NCBI GenBank assembly: GCA_039184055.1
Contig: JBCDBH010000044.1
Coordinates: 1 to 25,403, forward strand
DNA from: JBCDBH01 sp039184055
Lineage (GTDB): Bacteria > Acidobacteriota > Thermoanaerobaculia > Multivoradales > J023
DNA: 25,403 nt
Direction of reading: 5' to 3'
This document shows, piece after piece, positions 11,001-15,451 of this stretch (positions are counted from its first letter, which is position 1; each line of letters starts with the position of its first letter). The translations under genes were made by a program, and so were the position numbers. The notes below the pieces were generated by a model that was given only the letters and a program-made list of their open reading frames with translations, did no database searches and had not been told where the DNA came from.

Positions 11001-11317
11001 AGCGCCTGTTGAATCACTCCGCTCCAGCTCGGCAGCTCCGTGCCGATCCACTCGACGTCGCCGAGCACGGCACGGGCGCCATCGAGGTCGAGTCCGAACA
11101 CCTCGAGTCGACGGACGAAGCCCTCCTCGGTGCCACACTGACGACGCCAGCGTTCGAGTCGTTGCGTCGCCCGAGTCGAAGCGGCTCGTGGTCGATACTC
11201 CTTACCCAAACGCTCGGGCAACGAGCTGGCGCGCTCGACGAGATCGACGAGCTTGCCGTCGACGAGATTCGTATCGATCTCGACAGCCGTCGTCGTGGCC
11301 GTGGAATGCGTGCTCAT
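8009..11317 (-). CDS. lanM: Class II lanthipeptide synthetase (LanM)
   Basis: Bifunctional enzyme that phosphorylates and dehydrates Ser/Thr in the core, then adds Cys thiols to the dehydro residues to form (methyl)lanthionine rings. Seen in its 1102 residues: an N-terminal dehydratase domain (DUF4135-like, about 100-690) with IYKPRS (Lys313), TDGHNGN (384-390) and IDLETL (401-406), the kinase-like catalytic and Mg-binding motifs of LanM; and a C-terminal LanC-like cyclase (about 730-1102) with TGFGHGSAG (907-914 region), AWCHGAPG (Cys971) and LCCGSLGQ (Cys1015, Cys1016). Zinc would be held by three Cys rather than Cys-Cys-His, as in ProcM-type enzymes. The ATG overlaps the oxygenase stop by 4 nt. 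Likely substrates are the Ser/Thr/Cys-rich cores encoded at the head of the operon. Confidence 0.96.
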   Translation of the reverse strand: MSTHSTATTTAVEIDTNLVDGKLVDLVERASSLPERLGKEYRPRAASTRATQRLERWRRQCGTEEGFVRRLEVFGLDLDGARAVLGDVEWIGTELPSWSGVIQQALAVVDASPASRWTADACLDSERPLPFDQLLVPFVAVARQRLATRALDKLDVLSTRAMLDLERRLLEDLVNQAAETLMIELDVERTNPLAGGFSMLRGSMAAGSTEVFDRLVARFWSGDWRQWLWRYPMLARRLSTYTMDWVDAVASFVDHVHADREALAEMFGVTVDVGSIESIGSGLSDPHRGRRTVYRVHFRGRVEGTDDVEIIYKPRSLEAEVALGVLLDEMGETPHPRRTRAFDRGDHGWVEPVRHQPVDDDEAAARYFRRAGALIAIVYALGGTDGHNGNLIASSEDPVLIDLETLAHARMRPSDGVEPGNQGSLAATWSLHWQSVFRTGFLPQWDLGPNGESFDISGLGGVGGHRTHITQRVFRHVNTDGMAVALETIETGKGPNRVELDGELVDPGGHLESICDGFAAAYAWLCGARDASSTALDGLAEGSFRLIYRHTRVYQLVTRELRRATNLGAGIDASLTLERLILPLRDEGPTSPYWDLVAAEQDDLLRGDVPMFTAVRGSADLHAGGERCIRDVLEADSSRLGTTLGQLDDDDCDYQLQLIRTAFGIRRASATGVVTAPPALDQASATRLDTADLATEVGRIADQLANAALGSRAGSLSWIGLLYHPDSGRWRMEVTSPRLYDGNGGIALFFAAVGRAVKLGLPVGFDATVARDLTRAALRGPRDMLDHPSFRRGLYEPGIGAGFGPASLVLAALIAGRMLDDDELITLARHYADDLLTPEVLDADTRLDVLNGVAGAAVALLRLWRVTGEARYRDLALRAAERLRDTAVDTDNHGRAWPTLERELITGFGHGSAGIAWSLWELYGDTGERWLKELAVAARRFEATTWDAEQGNWRMSGSPGRQAKAFRSAWCHGAPGMSLARLAAVDHDDGAALAELELALGTTNRDTNHHLDHLCCGSLGQAEVLHRAGRQLDRDDWLDQAHRRAAAVVARARARTDRYALGWDDLDLVPALHQGLAGIGHQLLRFAAPEHIPSILTWELPE

Positions 11318-12192
11318 GGAGTGGTCGCCTCGAAGACCGGGCTGGGCCAGCCCAGACCGAGCCGTTCACGTCCACCGTTCGCTTCGAGCTTCTTCAGCCA
11401 CAGGGGCATCTGACGCCCGACTTCGAGCATGTGACGCTGAAAATTCGATCGATCGACAAAATTGAAGGTCAACGAAATCGACGGCTCCAGGCTGATCACC
11501 GCATGCGGCCAACCAGCCGGAATGAAGAGCACTTCGCCCGGCGCCAGCACTCCGGTCCGAGCGCCTGGCATCGAAACGTCCGTACGCAGCTCGCCGGAGG
11601 CATCGAAGGGCACCGAAACGCGGTCCGCCAGGTCGGTCTGGTCGGGCGGCAGCAAGACGACTCGCTTGTGCCCCTGCAGCTGGGCCAGCCAGGCGTGAGT
11701 GCCGAAAAGATCGACGTGAAACGGGCTCAAGGTTCCGGCCGGGCCGATGAAAACCCAGCCGAATCCCTGCTCATACCACGACCGCAAGGGGCCAGGCTCA
11801 CGTCGATACCAATTGTCGACAAAGTACGGATCGTCGAAGTCGTCACACAAATCAGGGCGATCGACGAACGGGCTGAACGTGGTGAGGTAAAAGGGCGTCT
11901 CGGGAGGCGGATCGACCAGCGGCGCCCCCTCTGGATCGACCACGTAGTCGAGGTATCGATCGAGTCGCACCCGTCGCCCACGCTTGGTTTGCACCAGGCG
12001 ATCGACCACCACCACCAGCTGCCCACCGAAACGCTGACGAAAGAAATCGAACGTCCACTCGGTGCGCGCGGTCCAACCGTCCGTGGCGTCGGAAACGATC
12101 ACGGGGCAACCCGGCGCACGCGAAAAGTCCGCGAAAAATGCATCACGATCGAGACCGGATCGTCGATCGATCTCGCGTGGCTCGTCATTCAT
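11314..12192 (-). CDS. JmjC/cupin_8 Fe(II)/2-oxoglutarate oxygenase
   Basis: Predicted cytosolic non-haem iron oxygenase, probably hydroxylating an amino-acid side chain. Seen in 292 residues: the FIH/JmjC-like core with the facial triad His159-x-Asp161 (SPFHVDLFGTHAWL) and His230 (IPAGWPHAVISL), plus Lys176 in the HKRVVLLPP strand, a usual 2-oxoglutarate contact position. I chose the ATG at 12192 (protein start MNDEPREI) over an in-frame one at 12246, because it gives the 4-nt ATGA overlap with the peptide arginase stop (12189-12192). It lies between the arginase and LanM in one operon, so a role in maturing the same precursors is likely. The residue modified is unknown; relatives hydroxylate Asn, Asp, His, Arg or Lys. 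Confidence 0.85.
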   Translation of the reverse strand: MNDEPREIDRRSGLDRDAFFADFSRAPGCPVIVSDATDGWTARTEWTFDFFRQRFGGQLVVVVDRLVQTKRGRRVRLDRYLDYVVDPEGAPLVDPPPETPFYLTTFSPFVDRPDLCDDFDDPYFVDNWYRREPGPLRSWYEQGFGWVFIGPAGTLSPFHVDLFGTHAWLAQLQGHKRVVLLPPDQTDLADRVSVPFDASGELRTDVSMPGARTGVLAPGEVLFIPAGWPHAVISLEPSISLTFNFVDRSNFQRHMLEVGRQMPLWLKKLEANGGRERLGLGWPSPVFEATTP

Positions 12193-13130
12193 GCCATCAC
12201 CTCTTCGGCGGCACGACGCAATCCCCGGTGGTCGGCCGCACACCAAATCATCTCGAGCTCAGTAGCCTCGACATCATATCGACCCTTCAGACGTGCAAGC
12301 AAAGCGTCCTCGAGCTCGGCGGCCAAGGAGGGAGGCGTATAGCCGCTGCGAATCGAGCGCGAAAGGGTGATCAGGCGCGGCTGCGTCGTCATCTCACCCA
12401 ACAAACCGTCGAGCTGGTCGATCGCCGCGTGGGCGGTCTCGCGACGCGTGCTCGTGTCCATGGCGTCGGAACGGTTGAAGATCAGAAAATGACGGCCGTC
12501 CTCGGTATGCGGTGTGATGTGCCCACCGGGCGAGATCCGCAAGAAATGGTACGGATCGTCCAGGAAACGCCGCAGCTCATCGGCGGTCACCTCGATGCGA
12601 TGCGCGGGATGATGAGGCGATGGATGGCTGAGAAAATAATCGAGGTCGATCGAGAGCACGAGGTTCTCGTCGGGCTCGAGTGGTTCCCGAGGCTCGATCA
12701 AGTCATATTGGACCGCATGAGCCTCGTCGCGAAAGAGCGGTGGAATCGAGCCGTCGGCGAGACAACTTCCGGTAACCAAACGCCAGCCGTCGTGGGTCAC
12801 CGGACATACGAAGAGCCGACGATGACGATTCTTGGGCAGAGTTTGATGGGCTCGTCGGAGCCAGCGCACGCGATCGAAAAGCCGCTGATGGATGGCAACC
12901 CACAAGAAATTGCCGATATGGAGTTGCTCGTACACGAGCTCGGACGTCTCGGCCGGCGGGAGAGGTGATGGTGGCAAGGGACGATCGACCCGAGGCAAGG
13001 CCCAATCGGCGTGTTCGTCGATATGGAGAAGCGAATGGCCCGTCGCCGCCATCCATCCTCGCTCGACGGCGTACGCCCACACCAGCAAACTCTCGTGATG
13101 CTCCTCGGTGACGACCAGCGGGACGGTCAC
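12189..13130 (-). CDS. UPF0489-family peptide arginase (Arg to ornithine in RiPP cores)
   Basis: Predicted Mn-dependent hydrolase converting peptidyl arginine to peptidyl ornithine, releasing urea. Seen in its 313 residues: the ureohydrolase-like metal motifs HIDEHAD (36-42) and SIDLDYF (160-166), and the C-terminal TLSRSIRSGYTPP block (255-267) typical of UPF0489. Known of the family: UPF0489 proteins in proteusin/lanthipeptide clusters, OspR of the landornamide pathway being the model, act as peptide arginases. Context agrees, since every core at the head of this operon has exactly one Arg, at core position 2. The start is GTG at 13130, 4 nt after the GNAT stop. An eukaryote-like UPF0489 role outside RiPP maturation is possible, but the operon makes it unlikely. 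Confidence 0.85.
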   Translation of the reverse strand: MTVPLVVTEEHHESLLVWAYAVERGWMAATGHSLLHIDEHADWALPRVDRPLPPSPLPPAETSELVYEQLHIGNFLWVAIHQRLFDRVRWLRRAHQTLPKNRHRRLFVCPVTHDGWRLVTGSCLADGSIPPLFRDEAHAVQYDLIEPREPLEPDENLVLSIDLDYFLSHPSPHHPAHRIEVTADELRRFLDDPYHFLRISPGGHITPHTEDGRHFLIFNRSDAMDTSTRRETAHAAIDQLDGLLGEMTTQPRLITLSRSIRSGYTPPSLAAELEDALLARLKGRYDVEATELEMIWCAADHRGLRRAAEEVMA

Positions 13131-13134
13131 ACCG

Positions 13135-14082
13135 TCACCCGACTCGATGCGCGGCTGGCGCGGTACCGAGCTCGAGCACGCTGCCGCGGCTGCGCTCGGC
13201 CGACACCAACCAGGTCGACAGACGTGCTTCCTGGAGCTTCAACATCGCCTGATTGTCGACGGCGACGTTCCACACGCCCCATACCGCCTGGTCGGCGAGC
13301 AAGTCGCGATGCCACAAAAGGGCGCGTCCGAGCACCGCCTGCCCCGCCGCCTGACCCCGCAACGACGGATGAAGCCAGAGCCGTGAATAGCGGATCATGT
13401 CCGGCATCACACGGTGGGTCACCATCCACCCCACGACCTCGTCGTCACCACGCACCAAGCCGACGCTATTGGCCGGCTCGACGATCGCCTCCTCGTAGAA
13501 AGGCGTCTCGATGTCGTCGAGACCGAGCGCTTCGACCTGTTGCCGCTGGGACGAGGTGAGCTCACGCCACGGGAAAAACCGACAGCCCTTCGGCGGATCG
13601 AGATAGAGCCACTCTCCTTCGACCGATTGCAGGTGCGCCTTGAACAGCCAAAGCCGGTCACGCGGTGGCGACCATGCGCAGGTCGCGAGCAAGCTCTCGA
13701 TCGCTTCGGTCGACGGGGTGCCGGTGCGAAAGATGCCGTGCATGCGCGGCACGCCGAGCGCACGGAGCTCGTCGGCGAGACGGGTGAGCAACGCGGTCGC
13801 GACGCCACGTCGACGGTAGTCGGCGTCGACGGCGATCGACATCAGCTTTGCTTCGGAGCGGTCGGGGGGCAGGGTCACCAGGGCGAGACCGATCGACCGG
13901 AACGGCACCCGCGCGACGAGGATGATCGTGTCGCGCGACGCCTGGTCGAGCAACGGGCGATAGCGAGGAAAGGTCAGCGCATGAAGCGCTGGATCGACGG
14001 GTGGAGTCGCGAGCTCACAGTCGGCGGGCGACACCAAAGGCATAGACGCCTCCCGACCGTCATCGAGCTGATGAGACTCCAC
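13135..14082 (-). CDS. Tandem GNAT-fold acyltransferase
   Basis: Predicted acyl-CoA (or acyl-ACP) dependent N-acyltransferase. Seen in 315 residues: two GNAT-like halves. The first (about 55-137) has a clear motif A, SIAVDADYRRRGVATALL, with the pyrophosphate-binding R90-R-R-G-V-A segment. The second (about 200-295) has LWLHPSLRGQAAGQAVLG with R242-G-Q-A-A-G, then WNVAVDNQAMLKL, the usual Asn-containing motif B region. It lies directly between the precursor genes and the peptide arginase. GNAT enzymes in selidamide pathways attach fatty acids to Lys or Orn side chains of ribosomal peptides, so acylation of an arginase-made ornithine is the leading idea. Self-immunity by acetylation, or N-terminal acetylation of the product, are alternatives. 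The GTG start is backed by GGAGG 7 nt upstream. Confidence 0.85.
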   Translation of the reverse strand: MESHQLDDGREASMPLVSPADCELATPPVDPALHALTFPRYRPLLDQASRDTIILVARVPFRSIGLALVTLPPDRSEAKLMSIAVDADYRRRGVATALLTRLADELRALGVPRMHGIFRTGTPSTEAIESLLATCAWSPPRDRLWLFKAHLQSVEGEWLYLDPPKGCRFFPWRELTSSQRQQVEALGLDDIETPFYEEAIVEPANSVGLVRGDDEVVGWMVTHRVMPDMIRYSRLWLHPSLRGQAAGQAVLGRALLWHRDLLADQAVWGVWNVAVDNQAMLKLQEARLSTWLVSAERSRGSVLELGTAPAAHRVG

Positions 14083-14089
14083 CGTCGAA

Positions 14090-14094
14090 CCTCC
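14090..14094 (-). promoter_or_regulatory. Ribosome binding site of the GNAT gene
   Basis: A perfect GGAGG on the minus strand sits 7 nt before the GTG at 14082. It decides the start in favour of GTG (protein start MESHQL) rather than the internal ATG at codon 14. Confidence 0.75.
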
Positions 14095-14106
14095 AGCGGA
14101 CTCGCG

Positions 14107-14415
14107 TCAGGCCCAGCTGAGGGCGCAGGACACGCCGCAGCTACCACCACAGCGCGAACCACCGGCGACTTCTTCGAGCTGCTCGTCCGACAGCTCACCG
14201 TCGCTCACCACCGGCGGCAACGGCACGACGATGTTGGCGCCTTCGCTGTCGACGAAACGGACCTTGAAATCGGCCGGCAGGTCCCGGCCGGTGACCTCTT
14301 TGACCACCGAGGCCGGATCGCTCATGGCCCGGGCACGAAAATCCGCGTCGGTGGCGGCGCGGCGGACGATTTCGCGGGTGGCGGTTTGAATTTCTTCCTG
14401 GCTCCAATCGGACAT
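14107..14415 (-). CDS. NHLP-leader lanthipeptide precursor A1
   Basis: Substrate peptide of the cluster, 102 residues. The 86-residue leader is nitrile-hydratase-alpha-like (starts MSDWSQEEI; contains VRFVDSEGANIVVPLPP; ends LSDEQLEEVAGG) and the core is SRCGGSCGVSCALSWA. Cleavage after Gly86 by the C39 exporter is expected. The core has three Cys and three downstream Ser arranged as CGGS-CGVS-CALS, plus Ser1 and one Arg at core position 2. It should be dehydrated and cyclised by LanM and is a likely substrate of the peptide arginase. AGAGGTG lies about 5 nt before the ATG. It is the third of three precursor genes and is followed after 24 nt by the GNAT gene. The leader is close to that of A3, implying duplication. 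Confidence 0.93.
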   Translation of the reverse strand: MSDWSQEEIQTATREIVRRAATDADFRARAMSDPASVVKEVTGRDLPADFKVRFVDSEGANIVVPLPPVVSDGELSDEQLEEVAGGSRCGGSCGVSCALSWA

Positions 14416-14433
14416 CTCGACACCTCTTCTTTC

Positions 14434-14457
14434 GGTCTAGGTTTTTTGGTCTAGGTT
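14434..14457. repeat. 10-bp direct repeat before precursor A1
   Basis: GGTCTAGGTT occurs at 14434-14443 and again at 14448-14457 (14-bp period). Read on the coding strand, it gives AACCTAGACC twice, in an A-rich leader just upstream of the A1 ribosome binding site. CTAG is otherwise uncommon here. Its function is unknown. Confidence 0.7.
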
Positions 14458-14472
14458 GTTGACTCAGGTCGA

Positions 14473-14826
14473 TCAGTAACAGAGAACGCCGTCGCTACCG
14501 TCACCATAGGTCACGGTCGAGGTGACGGCGCAGGAAAGCAGGCACGTGCCCGCGCAACGCGAGCCACCGGCGACCTCTTCGAGCTCCTCGTCGGAGAGCT
14601 CGCCTTCCGCCTTGACCGGATCCGGCAAGACGACCGTCAAATCGGCGCCCTGGTTGTCGATGAAACGGATGTTCACGCCTTCCGGAACGGGCCGACCCGC
14701 GACCTGGGCGATCGCCGCCGACGGATCGGCGAAGCAAAGAGCTCGAAACTCAGGATCGGTGGCGGAACGCCGGGCCACTTCGGCCATGACCTTGCGATTC
14801 TCTTCTTGCGTCCATTCTGTGCTCAC
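14473..14826 (-). CDS. NHLP-leader lanthipeptide precursor A2 (long core)
   Basis: Substrate peptide, 117 residues. The 88-residue NHLP leader starts MSTEWTQEE and ends LSDEELEEVAGG. The 29-residue core begins SRCAGTCLLSCAVT, continues with a Thr/Ser-rich stretch and ends GDGSDGVLCY. Like A1 and A3, the core has a single Arg at position 2 and the C-x-x-[S/T] pattern (CAGT, CLLS, CAVT). It differs in having a fourth Cys (core 28), six or so further Ser/Thr and two Asp. The start codon is GTG at 14826, fixed by GAGGAG 8 nt upstream; no ATG is in frame nearby. The leader is more diverged than A1/A3 and has a Cys near residue 31. Confidence 0.92.
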   Translation of the reverse strand: MSTEWTQEENRKVMAEVARRSATDPEFRALCFADPSAAIAQVAGRPVPEGVNIRFIDNQGADLTVVLPDPVKAEGELSDEELEEVAGGSRCAGTCLLSCAVTSTVTYGDGSDGVLCY

Positions 14827-14834
14827 GATTGCAT

Positions 14835-14840
14835 CTCCTC
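14835..14840 (-). promoter_or_regulatory. Ribosome binding site of precursor A2
   Basis: GAGGAG on the minus strand lies 8 nt before the GTG at 14826. It supports the non-ATG start of A2; the nearby ATG overlapping it is out of frame. Confidence 0.7.
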
Positions 14841-14927
14841 ATATGCACGACGTCGCGGTATCGACATCGTGACGTGCTGAAACATCTCTATCCCACGCGG
14901 TCCGCTCGGGCACGTGGGTACGATCAC

Positions 14928-14948
14928 GGTTGGCGAGGTTCGCCGACT
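14928..14948 (-). other. Possible hairpin after precursor A3
   Basis: In the RNA of the minus strand, GGCGA pairs with TCGCC around a 3-nt loop, and 2 further pairs form beyond one mismatch. It begins about 12 nt after the A3 stop. There is no T-run after it, so it is not a standard terminator. It could moderate read-through or protect the A3 message, but the stem is short. Confidence 0.25.
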
Positions 14949-14959
14949 CGAGGCGCGGA

Positions 14960-15274
14960 TCAGAAGATCGCGCTGAGCGAGCAGGACGCGCTACCGCACG
15001 AATATCCGCAGCGATCACCACCCGCGACATCTTCGAGCTCGGCGTCCGACAGCTCTCCCTCGGCGGCCAGGGGTGGCAAGGGGATGACGACGTTCGCACC
15101 TTCGCTGTCGACAAAACGCACGGTGATGTCGTCCGGAAGATCTTTGCCCGTCACTTCTTTGATCACGGTGGCGGGATCGGCCAGGGCACGCGCGCGCAAC
15201 GCGGGGTCGGTCGCGGCCCGACGCACGATCTCACCGAGAGCGGATTTCGCTTCGGATTCAGTCCATTCAGCCAT
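14960..15274 (-). CDS. NHLP-leader lanthipeptide precursor A3 (first gene of the operon)
   Basis: Substrate peptide, 104 residues from the ATG at 15274 (MAEWTESEAK). The 86-residue leader ends LSDAELEDVAGG and the core is DRCGYSCGSASCSLSAIF. The core has three Cys, five Ser, one Arg at core position 2 and an acidic first residue. Its repeat is CGYS, then CGSAS (one residue longer), then CSLS. An upstream ATG at 15298 is in frame, but the MAEW start aligns with the other two precursors (MSDW, MSTEW) and has GAGGTG 4 nt upstream. It is closest to the divergent promoter, so it is probably the most strongly transcribed precursor. The leader is very similar to that of A1. Confidence 0.92.
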   Translation of the reverse strand: MAEWTESEAKSALGEIVRRAATDPALRARALADPATVIKEVTGKDLPDDITVRFVDSEGANVVIPLPPLAAEGELSDAELEDVAGGDRCGYSCGSASCSLSAIF

Positions 15275-15278
15275 GGAG

Positions 15279-15284
15279 CACCTC
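15279..15284 (-). promoter_or_regulatory. Ribosome binding site of precursor A3
   Basis: GAGGTG on the minus strand, 4 nt before the ATG at 15274. It favours this start over the in-frame ATG at 15298. Confidence 0.65.
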
Positions 15285-15315
15285 GAGTTCATCAACAAAA
15301 GTAAAGAGTGGAATG

Positions 15316-15344
15316 AGACTATTACTCGCTCAAACGCCCGTCAA
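15316..15344 (-). promoter_or_regulatory. Predicted sigma-70-type promoter of the precursor/maturation operon
   Basis: TTGACG (-35, 15339-15344) and TAGTCT (-10, 15316-15321), separated by exactly 17 nt on the minus strand, about 42 nt before the A3 start. The -35 box is strong; the -10 box keeps only the key T, A and final T. The region is AT-richer than its surroundings. Confidence 0.5.
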
Positions 15345-15385
15345 CCGGAAGTTTCGCCGACGGAAGCTTTGCCCACTTCGAGCGC

Positions 15386-15414
15386 TTGACGCGCCACCGA
15401 GGCCGGATGACAAT
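15386..15414 (+). promoter_or_regulatory. Predicted sigma-70-type promoter of the plus-strand operon
   Basis: TTGACG (-35, 15386-15391) and GACAAT (-10, 15409-15414), with a 17-nt spacer, about 38 nt before the radical SAM ATG at 15452. It mirrors the minus-strand promoter with the same -35 box, which supports co-regulation of both arms. Confidence 0.5.
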
Positions 15415-15451
15415 GAAGAGGCTCATCTATTTTTGTTGAAAGGTGCACATC

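Larger units (their letters stand above)
15292..15439. repeat. 9-bp inverted repeat flanking the divergent promoters
   Basis: TCAACAAAA at 15292-15300 and its exact reverse complement TTTTGTTGA at 15431-15439. Each arm lies in the predicted 5' leader of one divergent transcript, just upstream of its ribosome binding site (17 nt from the A3 ATG, 12 nt from the radical SAM ATG). It could be a shared operator or a shared leader element; it could also be chance in an AT-rich spacer. Confidence 0.55.

Noticed and set aside
10972..12342. Long plus-strand open frame (456 codons) opposite the LanM/oxygenase genes
   Set aside because: It is antisense to strongly supported genes, has low-complexity Arg/Gln/His-rich sequence and no recognisable domain; high GC and TCGA symmetry create such frames.
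14107..15274. Nitrile hydratase alpha subunits
   Set aside because: The leaders resemble the family, but the proteins are about 100 residues, lack the metal-binding Cys-rich active-site motif and end in VAGG followed by short Cys/Ser cores, as in NHLP precursors.
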